A DNA stretch of 46,211 nt from DASWHF01 sp036393295 (GTDB taxonomy: Bacteria; Pseudomonadota; Gammaproteobacteria; Acidiferrobacterales; UBA6901), in the NCBI GenBank assembly GCA_036393295.1, contig DASWHF010000030.1:1-46211 (forward strand), given 5' to 3'. Below the pieces are notes generated by a model. The model was not told where the DNA came from. It made no database searches and saw only the letters and a list, made by a program, of their open reading frames with translations. Shown in pieces: positions 30,823-39,382 of the stretch. Positions within the stretch are counted from its first letter, which is position 1. Each line of letters begins with the position of its first letter. The position numbers were made by a program, and so were the translations under genes.

Positions 30823-30971
30823 ATCGCCACCTGGGAAGTGGCGCAGTGTCCGGCCTGCCAGCGGAAGGTCCTGATAAAGGGAAACCCCGTCCACGTCCTG
30901 GCCGCCCACATTCGCGCCGCCACCATAAACTATCCGCCGGCGATTTACAGCCACCGCGATGAGGGGGAGTC

Positions 30972-31844
30972 ATGCGTCGAATCGTTTCCATTCTGCTGTC
31001 GGGTGCGTTTTTCTTCATTCATGCCGCCGTTCAGGCCGCCGGCCCGGTCAGCCAGGCCCAGGCCGCGGTCGCGCCGCCGCTGACGGTGGCCAATCAGGAA
31101 TACGTCTTCACCTCGCCGCCGCGCGAGACCGCCGAGAAGGGCGAGGAGATGTACAAGCCGGTCGCCGAGATGCTCACCAAGGCGACCGGCAAGAAGTTCG
31201 TCTACAAGTATCCGGACAACTGGCTGGTCTATCAGTCTGAGATGCGCGCCGGCAAGTACGACGTGATCTTCGACGGCCCGCATTTCTCCGGCTGGCGCAT
31301 CCGCCAGCTCCAGCACACGCCGCTGGTCAAGCTGCCGCAGCCGCATGTCTGGGTGGTGATCGCGCGCGCCGACAGCCCGACGATCGCCTCCGTCAAGGAC
31401 CTGGTCGGCCGCAAGGTGTGCGTGCACGCGCCGCCCAACTTCGGCACGCTGACCCTGCAGAGCCTGTTCGACAATCCGTCGCGCCAGCCCTACCTGGTCG
31501 AGATCAAGGGCTGGAAGGAAGCCTTCCAGGGCATGGTCGCCAAGCGCTGCGACGGCACCATCCTGCCCGTGACCAATCTCAAGAATTTCGACGAGGACGG
31601 CAAGCTCGCCAAGGTGATTCACAAGCACCAGCCCTATCCGAACCAGGCCATCACCGCCGGCCCGCGCATCACGCCGGACATGCGCGCCAGGATCATCGAC
31701 GCCCTCAATGCGCCCGAGGGCAAGGCCGCGACCGCCGCCCTGCGCGAGCGCTTCACCAAGGGCAAGGACCTGGTGCCGGCGAACAGCGAGGAGTACATGG
31801 ACGTGTCGCTGGTGCTGCGCAATTACTGGGGTTTCGAGTTCTAA
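30972..31844 (+). CDS. PhnD-like periplasmic solute-binding protein A
   Basis: A 290-residue binding protein with signal peptide (RIVSILLSGAFFFIHAAVQA). The family core is FTSPPRETAEKGEEMYKPVA (47-66), FDGPHFSGWRIRQLQHTPL (100-118) and APPNFGTLTLQSLF (153-166). Cys150 and Cys193 recur in the two relatives at 39370-41392 and could form a disulfide. The family name is PhnD/phosphonate-type, but the ligand cannot be read from this. No permease or ATPase is nearby. It is followed after 48 bp by another binding protein on the same strand. Confidence 0.85.
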   Translation: MRRIVSILLSGAFFFIHAAVQAAGPVSQAQAAVAPPLTVANQEYVFTSPPRETAEKGEEMYKPVAEMLTKATGKKFVYKYPDNWLVYQSEMRAGKYDVIFDGPHFSGWRIRQLQHTPLVKLPQPHVWVVIARADSPTIASVKDLVGRKVCVHAPPNFGTLTLQSLFDNPSRQPYLVEIKGWKEAFQGMVAKRCDGTILPVTNLKNFDEDGKLAKVIHKHQPYPNQAITAGPRITPDMRARIIDALNAPEGKAATAALRERFTKGKDLVPANSEEYMDVSLVLRNYWGFEF

Positions 31845-31892
31845 ATGGTTTCAAAGACGGGGAAATACGCAATTCGCTGGAGGGCGATAGCA

Positions 31893-32960
31893 ATGAGAAA
31901 GACGATAATTAAACTCACGGTGGCCGGGGCGCTCTTCGGGGCGATGGGAGCCACCTTCGGTGCACAACCGGTGGCTAACGGGCAGTTCACCATCGACAGC
32001 CCACCGTTGCTCGATTGGCCGCGCGACACGGCCGCCGGACTGCCGGACCTGACCGAGGAGACCGCCAACCGGCTCGTTGACCTGCACGGCACGGTCGGCA
32101 ACTGCGAGGGCGTCGACCTGGTGCTGTCGACCGCCGGCAACTATCACATGGCATTGCGCGATCTGTTCTATGACGTCCTGCTGCCTGCCCACGGCGCCAC
32201 GATCCGCAACTGGTACTACAGCACCAGCCCGCCGATCGCCGTCGCCCAGATCCAGAACAAGCATCTCGGTTTCGGCAATCTTGCGCTCAAGTGCGTCCCG
32301 CAGGTCGTGGTCGCGCCGCTGCCTACGATCGAGACCCTGGAGGGCATGACCTATGCCGACGGCCGCCCGGTGACCGAGGGCGCGCGGTTCCCGGTTTTCA
32401 AGAACCGCGGCAACGTGATCCTGGTCAAGAAGGGCAACCCGCGCCACATCAAGAGCGTGTGGGATCTGGGCAAGCCGAACGTGCGCGTGGTGATGCCGCA
32501 TAAGACCCTGGAACCCGGCACCTTCACCAACTACAGCGGCACGATCTACAATATCGCCGCCAACGACCCCAACCCGCCCGACCACCGCACGGCGGAGGAC
32601 CTGTTCAACTCGATCTTCAACAACACCACCGTCAAGCACAAGTGGCTGAGCGGCGGCCGCATCCACCACCGCGAGGTGCCGTGGTCGGTGGCCTACGGCA
32701 AGGCCGACGCCGGCATCCTGTTCTACCACCTGGCGCTCGACGCGGTCCGTCAGTTCCCGGACACGTTCGAGATCGTGCCGCTCGGCGGGACCGTGGACGA
32801 CCCGCAGCCGGTGAACGGCAACCGTGTCGGCGCGCACTTCGGAATCCGCATCAACGGCGATTGGAACGCCGCGCAGATGGCAGCCCGTGAGCGGTTGGTG
32901 GAGGCGTACCTGTCACAGGAGTTTACCGATATCCTGGTAAGCCACGGCATGACCCGCTAG
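31893..32960 (+). CDS. Extracellular solute-binding protein (ModA/type 2 fold)
   Basis: A 355-residue protein with signal peptide (KTIIKLTVAGALFGAMGATF). The core reads like the molybdate/tungstate or sulfate-type binding-protein fold, with NVILVKKGNPRHIKSVWDLG (about 185-204) and PHKTLEPGTFTNYSGTIYNI following; IKSVWDLGKPNVRV is the usual hinge region. Ligand unknown. It starts 48 bp after the PhnD-like gene, with which it is probably cotranscribed. A hairpin at 32972-32997 follows the stop. I do not see a lipobox or a membrane segment after the signal. Confidence 0.75.
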   Translation: MRKTIIKLTVAGALFGAMGATFGAQPVANGQFTIDSPPLLDWPRDTAAGLPDLTEETANRLVDLHGTVGNCEGVDLVLSTAGNYHMALRDLFYDVLLPAHGATIRNWYYSTSPPIAVAQIQNKHLGFGNLALKCVPQVVVAPLPTIETLEGMTYADGRPVTEGARFPVFKNRGNVILVKKGNPRHIKSVWDLGKPNVRVVMPHKTLEPGTFTNYSGTIYNIAANDPNPPDHRTAEDLFNSIFNNTTVKHKWLSGGRIHHREVPWSVAYGKADAGILFYHLALDAVRQFPDTFEIVPLGGTVDDPQPVNGNRVGAHFGIRINGDWNAAQMAARERLVEAYLSQEFTDILVSHGMTR

Positions 32961-32971
32961 TGGCAGCGCGC

Positions 32972-32997
32972 GGGCCGGCGCGCGGGTGCGCCGGCCC
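32972..32997 (+). terminator. Hairpin after the binding-protein pair
   Basis: GGGCCGGCGC (32972-32981) pairs with GCGCCGGCCC (32988-32997) across a 6-bp loop. It sits 12 bp after the stop codon. There is no strong T-run, so the case for intrinsic termination is moderate. Confidence 0.45.
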
Positions 32998-33090
32998 GTA
33001 TCGCCCAGACTGACGCTTCCCCTGTTTTTCGTTGAACCCACCTGGGTGCGGCCGGATGATCCCCGTCGCCTGCCGCCCCCAGGTGATTTT

Positions 33091-35175
33091 TTACTTCCCG
33101 CGGGTACCGGTGGCGCTGTTGTGCGTCAACCAATGCTGCAGATCGTCGGCCGGCATCGGCGCTCCCAGATAATAGCCCTGGCCGGTGTCGCAACCGAGCG
33201 TCTTGAGCTCGTCCCAGATCGCCTCGCTTTCCACGCCGTCGGCGCCGACGGCCAGGCCGAGACCGTGTGCGAGTCCGATGGTGTAGCGCACGATCGCCAG
33301 GTCGTTCTCGCTTTCCAGCACCTTGGTGACGAAGACGCGCCCGATCTTGATCTCGTCGATCAGCCCGTTCCGCAAGTACGACAGCGCGTGACTAACGCCG
33401 AAGTCGTCGATCCCGATGCGCACGCCGAGCGCGCGCAGCCGGTCAAGGTGCTCGGCGGCGCGCAGCGGGTCGAGCATGATGGCGGTCTCGTCGATGTAAA
33501 TCCCGAGAAACGCGCCGGGAAGGTCGTGCCGGCGCAGCATGTGTTCGATACCGACCGGGAGTTGCGGATCCTGGAGCGCGGTGGTCGAGGACTTGATCGC
33601 GACCGGCAGCTCGAGACCGTCGCTGCGCCATTTCGCGCAGTCCGCCAGCCCCAGCTCCAGCACGCACTCGGTCAGCGCGGCGCCGAGACCGCCTTCCTCG
33701 ATCAGCGGCAGGAACTCGTCCGGCGCCAGCATGCCCTGGTCCGGATGCGGCCAGCGCACGAAGGCGTCGACCCCGACGATGCGTCCGCTGCGGAACTCCA
33801 TCTTCGGCTGGTAGTGCAACACCAGGGCGCGCGCCTCGATGGCGGCGCGCAGCTCGCTGAGCAGCGCCAGCCGGTCGCGCTGCGGCGCGCCGAGCTCGGG
33901 GGTGTAGGCCAGCGCGCCGCCGCCGCGGCGCTTCACGGCGTACATCGCGGTGTCGGCATGGCGCAGCAGGGTGGCCGCGTCGGACGCGTCGGCCGGATAT
34001 ACCGCATGGCCGACGCTGGCGCGCACCGGGATGTCGCGCTCGGCGAGCATCACCGGTTGGCGCAGCGCCTCCAGCAATCCATGCGCGACCGTGTCCACGT
34101 CGGTCGCGGGCGTCAGTTGCGGCACCAGCACGACGAATTCGTCGCCGCCGAGACGCGCCACCGTCGCGCCATCGGGGAGCGCGGCATTCATGCGCGCGGC
34201 GACCTGCTGCAGCACCAGGTCGCCGGCATGGTGTCCGATGTCGTCGTTGATGTTCTTGAACTTGTCGAGGTCGATGATGATCGCCGCCAGCCGGCCGCTG
34301 TCCCGGCGGCGCGCCAGCAGCGCCTGCTCCAGGCGGTCGCGGAACAGCATGCGGTTGGGCAGCTGGGTCAGGGCGTCGTGCAGGGACTGGAACTCGAGCC
34401 TGCGGTTGAGCTCGGCGAGCTGTTTGGTGCGCAGCCGCACGCGTTCCTCCAGGTCCTCGGTCAGCTGCCGCAGGTCCCGTTCCGCGCGCTGCTGGGCGCG
34501 CTGCGAGCGCAACAGCGAGCTCGACATCTCGTTGAAGGCGCGCGCGGTCTCGGCCAGCTCGTCGCGGCCGCCGACGTTGATCTGATAGCCGAGCTCGCCG
34601 CCCGCCAGGCGGCGCGCGCCGTCGGTGAGTCCGCGCAGCTGCCGGGTCAGGTAGACGCCGAGCGCGAACGAGAACAGCGCGACCAGCGTCATCTCGATGC
34701 CCGCGATCAGCGCCGCCCGGTCGCGCGCGTTGGCGATCACCTCGGTCAGGTAGTCGGTGGACAGGCCGATCTCGACCCGGCCGTAGACCTTGCCGGCGGC
34801 GCTGATGGTCGCGGCGGCGTCGAAGACGCCGTCGTCGACGCCGTCGAGCGTGTCATCCGCGACGAACGGGCGCACCAGCGCCGCGCGATCGCCGCCGACC
34901 GCCAGCACGCCCTGGCTGTCGCTCACGACGCGCGCGTAGACCAGGCCGGGATTGGTCAGGACCTCGCCGACGAAGGCCTCGAGCGAGGCCAAGTCGGTCG
35001 CCAGCACCGCGTCCTTGGTGGTCGTGGCGAACAGCGCGGCGGTGGTCGCGGCGCGCTTGATGAGCTCCTTCTCGTTGGAGGCGTGCAGGTAGCTCAGGCT
35101 CGTCCAGATCAGGATCGCCAGCAGCAGCGCCTCGATACCGGCGATGCCGAGTATGGTCTTGAGGCGGAACGACAT
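33091..35175 (-). CDS. Membrane GGDEF/degenerate-EAL protein
   Basis: A 694-residue signalling protein. Order: TM helix 8-30, periplasmic sensor region about 31-155, TM helix about 158-176, HAMP about 177-230, coiled coil, GGDEF domain about 265-425 and EAL-type domain about 435-680. GGDEF is intact at 343-347 with DLDKFKNIND at 302-311; the inhibitory RxxD site is absent (the residues before the loop read PDGATVAR). In the EAL part, EAL is DAF (470-472), the usual Asn motif reads AIKSSTTAL, IKIDRSF is IKIGRVF and EGVET is DGVES. So it is likely a diguanylate cyclase with a dead phosphodiesterase domain. It lies 4 bp after a PhnD-like gene. Confidence 0.88.
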   Translation of the reverse strand: MSFRLKTILGIAGIEALLLAILIWTSLSYLHASNEKELIKRAATTAALFATTTKDAVLATDLASLEAFVGEVLTNPGLVYARVVSDSQGVLAVGGDRAALVRPFVADDTLDGVDDGVFDAAATISAAGKVYGRVEIGLSTDYLTEVIANARDRAALIAGIEMTLVALFSFALGVYLTRQLRGLTDGARRLAGGELGYQINVGGRDELAETARAFNEMSSSLLRSQRAQQRAERDLRQLTEDLEERVRLRTKQLAELNRRLEFQSLHDALTQLPNRMLFRDRLEQALLARRRDSGRLAAIIIDLDKFKNINDDIGHHAGDLVLQQVAARMNAALPDGATVARLGGDEFVVLVPQLTPATDVDTVAHGLLEALRQPVMLAERDIPVRASVGHAVYPADASDAATLLRHADTAMYAVKRRGGGALAYTPELGAPQRDRLALLSELRAAIEARALVLHYQPKMEFRSGRIVGVDAFVRWPHPDQGMLAPDEFLPLIEEGGLGAALTECVLELGLADCAKWRSDGLELPVAIKSSTTALQDPQLPVGIEHMLRRHDLPGAFLGIYIDETAIMLDPLRAAEHLDRLRALGVRIGIDDFGVSHALSYLRNGLIDEIKIGRVFVTKVLESENDLAIVRYTIGLAHGLGLAVGADGVESEAIWDELKTLGCDTGQGYYLGAPMPADDLQHWLTHNSATGTRGK

Positions 35176-35179
35176 GGCC

Positions 35180-36019
35180 TTACGGCTTGGCGGTCTTCAG
35201 CACCCCGATGCGCAGCGCGCGGACGCTGTCGTACTCGGCGTCGCGGACCTGCCGCAGGCCCTTGAAGTTGATCGATGTCAGCAGCGACTTGCCGGCCTCG
35301 CTCTGGTCCATCGCCAGCATGGCCTGCTCGATCCGCTCGATGACCTCGCGCGGCACGCGCGGGTGCGCCGCGAACGGATGCGGCGTGTAGCTCTTGGTCT
35401 TCCAGGCGATCTTGAGCTGGTCGCGGATCTCGGCGTCGAGATTGTTGTAGGTGCGTATCACCCCGCCGCCGGCCGGGTACAGGCCCTGCACGACCGCCCG
35501 ATACACCGAGTCGTGCGAGGCGACGTACTTGGGCTCGACGTTCACGTCGGCGTCGGTGAACATGGCGTGCACCAGCACGCTCGCCGCGAACGCGGCCGGC
35601 GCGGGCAGCGCGATGGTCTTGCCGTTGAGCTCCGCGAGCTCTTTGTACTCCTTGTCCTTGGGCACCACTACGATGCCGGTCAGCAGCCTGTCCTTCTCGG
35701 CGGCGAAGGCGCGATAGCCGGGATCGCGGCCGAACACCGTGTAGTGATAGGGGTTCATGTAGGCGATGTCGTACTCGCCCTCCGCGAGTCGCTTCTCGAA
35801 GGTCGGGATGTCGCGCGCCGTCTTGAACTCGAGCGTGTAGCCGGTCTGCTCCGAGAGGTGGCGCAGGATCGGCGTCCACAGTATCGCCAGGCGGGTCGCG
35901 GATTGCTGCGGCACGATGCCGACGGTGATGCGCTTACCCTCGTCGGCGGCGAGCGCCGCGCCGGGCGGGGTGAGACTGGTAAGAACGAACAGGACACTGA
36001 GCAGGGCGATGCGTATCAT
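35180..36019 (-). CDS. PhnD-like binding protein coupled to the GGDEF gene
   Basis: A 279-residue periplasmic protein with signal peptide (IALLSVLFVLTSLTPPGAAL). The core reads KRITVGIVPQQSATRLAILW (about 28-47), YDIAYMNPYHYTVFGRDPGY and LNGKTIALPAPAAFAASVLV, the typical PhnD-family pattern. It is divergent in sequence from the FDGPHF-type proteins elsewhere in the window. It stands 4 bp upstream of the GGDEF gene, so the two are cotranscribed. Its likely role is to bind a ligand and pass the signal to the GGDEF protein's periplasmic domain, not transport; this is inference. Confidence 0.85.
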   Translation of the reverse strand: MIRIALLSVLFVLTSLTPPGAALAADEGKRITVGIVPQQSATRLAILWTPILRHLSEQTGYTLEFKTARDIPTFEKRLAEGEYDIAYMNPYHYTVFGRDPGYRAFAAEKDRLLTGIVVVPKDKEYKELAELNGKTIALPAPAAFAASVLVHAMFTDADVNVEPKYVASHDSVYRAVVQGLYPAGGGVIRTYNNLDAEIRDQLKIAWKTKSYTPHPFAAHPRVPREVIERIEQAMLAMDQSEAGKSLLTSINFKGLRQVRDAEYDSVRALRIGVLKTAKP

Positions 36020-36255
36020 TTTGCTTGTTCTCCTTAATCCGTTAAGCCACAATTCTCCGACGCGCAGAACCCCGCCGCCCATTGGCGAATCAGTCAGGAA
36101 GGCTGGGCCCGTTTAGCCTGGAGGTCTTGTTGTTTCGCGGACTGGTGTGCCGGCCCGCGTTTGTTTACATTCAATCAATATAGTCGCAGTTCCGGCGGTT
36201 TTCCGGGGGGGCGACCCGCTTACACCGTTAGTTTCTGATTTCATTGAGATTCCCC

Positions 36256-37491
36256 ATGGCGGACGCCCGGCATGACTATGACATCGTGATCGTCGGTGGC
36301 GGCCTGGTCGGGGCGAGCCTGGGCGTGGCGCTGGCGGCCGGGGGCTTGAGCGCCGCCCTGCTCGAGGCCGTGCCCTACGGCCGGCCGGACCAGCCGAGCT
36401 TCGACGACCGCAGCGTGGCCCTGGGGCTCGGCTCGAAGCGCATCTTCGAGGCGCTCGGCGTCTGGCGGCGCATCCCCGCGGTCGATGCCGCGCCGATCCT
36501 CAACATCCATATCTCCGACCGCGGCCGCTTCGGCTTCGCGCGCCTCGACCGGCGCGACCTGGGGGTCGAGGCGCTCGGCTATGTCGTCGCGAACCGCGCG
36601 CTCGGCGCCGCGCTCGCCGCGGCCCTGGCGGAATCGCCGGCGCTCACGCTGATCGCACCGGCGACCCTGACCGCGCTCGACGTGGCGGCGGATGGCGTCC
36701 GCGTCGGGATCGACCGTAACGGGCGGCGCGAGACCCTGACCGCGCGGCTGGTGGTCGCCGCCGACGGCGGCGACTCCACGGTGCGCGCGCTGGCCGGCAT
36801 CGAGGCGCGCCGCACCGGGTACCGGCAGAGCGCGCTGGTCGCCAACGTCGGCCTGGCCCGCGATCACGCGGGCACGGCCTACGAGCGCTTCACGTCCAGC
36901 GGCCCGCTGGCGATGCTGCCCATGGCCGACCGGCGCTGCGCGGTGGTCTGGACGCTCGCGCCCAAGGCGGCCGAGGCCGCGGCCGCACTGCCCGACGACG
37001 CGTTTCTCCTGAAACTGCAGGCCGCCTTCGGCGGCCGGCTCGGCGCCTTCCTGCGCGCCGGCCGGCGCCAGGTCTATCCGCTCGCGTTGACGCGCGTGCG
37101 CGAGCTGACGCGGGCGCGCCTGGCGCTGATCGGCAATGCCGCGCACACCGTGCACCCGGTCGCCGGCCAGGGCTTCAATCTCGGCCTGCGCGACGTCGCG
37201 TTGCTCGCCGAGCTGCTGAGCGCCGCGCACACGGCCGGCCGCGATCCCGGCGACGCGGCGCTGCTCGCCGACTACGCGGCCCAGCGCCGCCGCGACAACC
37301 TGGTGGTCAGCGGTTTCACCGACGGGTTGGTGCGCGTGTTCTCCAACGATTTCCTGCCGCTCGCGGTCGCGCGCAATCTCGGCCTGATCGCCGTCGACCT
37401 GTTGCCGCCGCTCAAGCGCGGCCTGATGCGCCGCACCATGGGCCTGGCCGGCCGCCTGCCGCGTCTCGCGCGCGGCTTGCCCTTGCGTTGA
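36256..37491 (+). CDS. ubiH: 2-octaprenyl-6-methoxyphenyl hydroxylase UbiH
   Basis: A 411-residue FAD monooxygenase of ubiquinone biosynthesis. The N-terminal dinucleotide fold is DYDIVIVGGGLVGASLGVAL; the DG motif is LVVAADGGDSTVRALAG; the FAD/substrate motif is IGNAAHTVHPVAGQGFNLGL. It hydroxylates the quinone ring. The ATG at 36256 was chosen; TTG at 36244 would extend it by four residues. It is followed by ubiI after 6 bp, as in the E. coli cluster. The 173 bp upstream, after the PhnD-like gene on the other strand, hold no gene. Confidence 0.93.
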   Translation: MADARHDYDIVIVGGGLVGASLGVALAAGGLSAALLEAVPYGRPDQPSFDDRSVALGLGSKRIFEALGVWRRIPAVDAAPILNIHISDRGRFGFARLDRRDLGVEALGYVVANRALGAALAAALAESPALTLIAPATLTALDVAADGVRVGIDRNGRRETLTARLVVAADGGDSTVRALAGIEARRTGYRQSALVANVGLARDHAGTAYERFTSSGPLAMLPMADRRCAVVWTLAPKAAEAAAALPDDAFLLKLQAAFGGRLGAFLRAGRRQVYPLALTRVRELTRARLALIGNAAHTVHPVAGQGFNLGLRDVALLAELLSAAHTAGRDPGDAALLADYAAQRRRDNLVVSGFTDGLVRVFSNDFLPLAVARNLGLIAVDLLPPLKRGLMRRTMGLAGRLPRLARGLPLR

Positions 37492-37497
37492 GCCGCC

Positions 37498-38721
37498 ATG
37501 AGCAAGCGCGCCGATTATGAGGTTGTTATCGCCGGCGGCGGCATGGTCGGCGCGACGCTCGCCTGCGCGCTCGGCCAGGCGGGCGTCAAAGTCGCGCTGA
37601 TCGAGGCGCGCGCGCCCGGACCCGAGCCGCTTCCCGCCGACGGCTACGATCTGCGCGTCAGCGCGATCACGCTGGCGTCGCGGCGCATTTTCGAGAACCT
37701 GGGCATCTGGGACGGCATCGCGCGCCGGCGCGTGAACCCGCTGCGCGCGATGCGCGTCTGGGACGCCGCCGGCGGCGGCGCGATCGGCTTCGATGCCGCC
37801 GAGATCGGCGAGCCGGATCTCGGCTATATCGTCGAGAACCGCGTCATCGACGCCGCGGCCTGGGAGCGGCTCGCCGGGCACGCCTCGGTCGAGGTGCGGC
37901 GCCCGGCGCAGATCGCGGCGCTCGACGTCGACGGCGAGCGCGTCGGCGTGGGGCTCGCGGACGGCCGGCGCCTGAATGCGCGCCTGCTGGTCGGCGCCGA
38001 CGGCGCGCAGTCGGTGGTGCGCGAGCTGGCCGGCATCGCGGTACGCGGCTGGGGTTACGACCAGCAGGGCATCGTCGCGACGGTGGCCACCACCGGCGAT
38101 CACGCCCAGACCGCCTTCCAGGTGTTCCTGCCCACCGGCCCCCTGGCCTTCCTGCCGCTCGCGCCCGGCTCGAGCTCGATCGTCTGGTCCTGCGACACCC
38201 CCCGCGCCGCAGCCCTGCTGGCGCTGGACGACGACGCGTTCCGCGCCGAGCTGGCGACCGCCTTCGGCGACCGGCTCGGCGTCATCGAGTCGGTCGGACC
38301 GCGCGCGGCCTTCCCGCTGTCGCTGGCGCATGCCGAGCGCTATGTGGGCGAGCGCGTCGCGCTGGTCGGCGACGCGGCGCACCGCGTGCATCCGCTCGCC
38401 GGCCAGGGCGTCAATCTCGGGTTGCTGGACGCGGCGCTGCTCGCCGAGCTGCTGCTCGCGGCGCGCGGCGCCGGTCGCGATCCCGGCGCGCGCCCGTGGC
38501 TGCGCCGCTACGAGCGCGGCCGCAAGGGCGACAACCTCGCCATGCTGGCGGTGACCGACGCCTTCCAGCGCGGCTTCGGCGCCAGCTGGGCGCCGCTGGT
38601 CGCGGCCCGCAGCCTCGGTCTCGATCTCACCGACGCGCTGCCGCCGCTCAAGCAGGCGATCATGCGGCGCGCCGCCGGGCTCGCGGGCGAGTTGCCGGCC
38701 CTGGCGCGGGCAGCGGAGTGA
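37498..38721 (+). CDS. ubiI: 2-octaprenylphenol hydroxylase UbiI (VisC)
   Basis: A 407-residue FAD monooxygenase, a paralogue of UbiH. The dinucleotide-binding stretch is YEVVIAGGGMVGATLACALG, the DG motif LLVGADGAQSVVRELAGIAV, and the last FAD motif ALVGDAAHRVHPLAGQGVNL. In ubiquinone synthesis UbiI hydroxylates C5 of octaprenylphenol. It starts 6 bp after ubiH, so the two are in one operon. Assignment to UbiI rather than UbiF rests on the pairing with ubiH and general likeness; the sub-type is less certain than the family. Confidence 0.9.
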   Translation: MSKRADYEVVIAGGGMVGATLACALGQAGVKVALIEARAPGPEPLPADGYDLRVSAITLASRRIFENLGIWDGIARRRVNPLRAMRVWDAAGGGAIGFDAAEIGEPDLGYIVENRVIDAAAWERLAGHASVEVRRPAQIAALDVDGERVGVGLADGRRLNARLLVGADGAQSVVRELAGIAVRGWGYDQQGIVATVATTGDHAQTAFQVFLPTGPLAFLPLAPGSSSIVWSCDTPRAAALLALDDDAFRAELATAFGDRLGVIESVGPRAAFPLSLAHAERYVGERVALVGDAAHRVHPLAGQGVNLGLLDAALLAELLLAARGAGRDPGARPWLRRYERGRKGDNLAMLAVTDAFQRGFGASWAPLVAARSLGLDLTDALPPLKQAIMRRAAGLAGELPALARAAE

Positions 38722-38758
38722 GACGGCGGCGCGCCGCCGACGAGGAGTGGGATCGACC

Positions 38759-39382
38759 ATGCAGAGCGATTTCTGGGATCAGCGCTACGCCGGCGAGGAC
38801 TATGCCTACGGCACCGAGCCGAATGCCTTCCTGGTGTCGCAGGCCGGACGCCTCGCACCGGGCCTGCGGGTGCTGGCGGTCGGCGAGGGCGAGGGGCGCA
38901 ATGCCGTGTGGCTGGCCGGACGCGGCCTCGAGGTGCTGGCGGTCGACGGGTCGGTGGTCGGGCTGGCCAAGGCGCGCGCGCTGGCGGCGGAGCGCGGCGT
39001 CAGCATCGCCACCGAGCATGCCGACCTGACCGCCTGGCGCTGGCCGCGCGCCGGGTTCGACGCCGTGATCGCGATCTTCGTCCACTTCCCGCCGGCCGAG
39101 CGCGCCCGCATGCACGCGGCGATGTTCGCGGCGCTCAAGCCCGGCGGGCTGTTGATCCTCGAGGCGTTCACGCCCGAGCAATTGCAGTACCGCACCGGCG
39201 GACCGCCGGTGCGCGGGATGCTCTACGATGCGGCAATGCTGCGCGGCGACTTTCCCGGTGCCGAGATCGTGCTGCTCGAGGAGACGCTGGCGGACGTCCG
39301 GGAAGGCGCGTACCACCACGGCCGCGCCGCGGTGGTACGCGCGGTGTTGCGCCGGCCGTCAGGGTCCGCTCAGCGGTCGTAA
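38759..39382 (+). CDS. Class I SAM-dependent methyltransferase
   Basis: A 207-residue protein of the TehB-like/Methyltransf_25 group. It starts MQSDFWDQRYAGEDYAYGTE, with motif I LRVLAVGEGEGRNAVWLAG (about 40-58) and the post-motif FDAVIAIFVHFPPAER and FAALKPGGLLILEAFTPEQL. Proteins of this kind (FWDxRY start, YGTxPN motif) are common and methylate small molecules such as tellurite or thiopurines; the substrate here is unknown. It follows ubiI by 37 bp and may be cotranscribed. It overlaps the convergent binding-protein gene by 13 bp. Confidence 0.85.
   Translation: MQSDFWDQRYAGEDYAYGTEPNAFLVSQAGRLAPGLRVLAVGEGEGRNAVWLAGRGLEVLAVDGSVVGLAKARALAAERGVSIATEHADLTAWRWPRAGFDAVIAIFVHFPPAERARMHAAMFAALKPGGLLILEAFTPEQLQYRTGGPPVRGMLYDAAMLRGDFPGAEIVLLEETLADVREGAYHHGRAAVVRAVLRRPSGSAQRS

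Noticed and set aside
30769..31083. An open frame with a CPAC motif upstream of the PhnD-like gene
   Set aside because: It overlaps the PhnD signal peptide, has no good start site and shows no family pattern. It is probably chance.
36256..38721. Reading the ubiH and ubiI pair as a recent tandem duplication
   Set aside because: The two proteins differ widely and match separate known families, as in E. coli.
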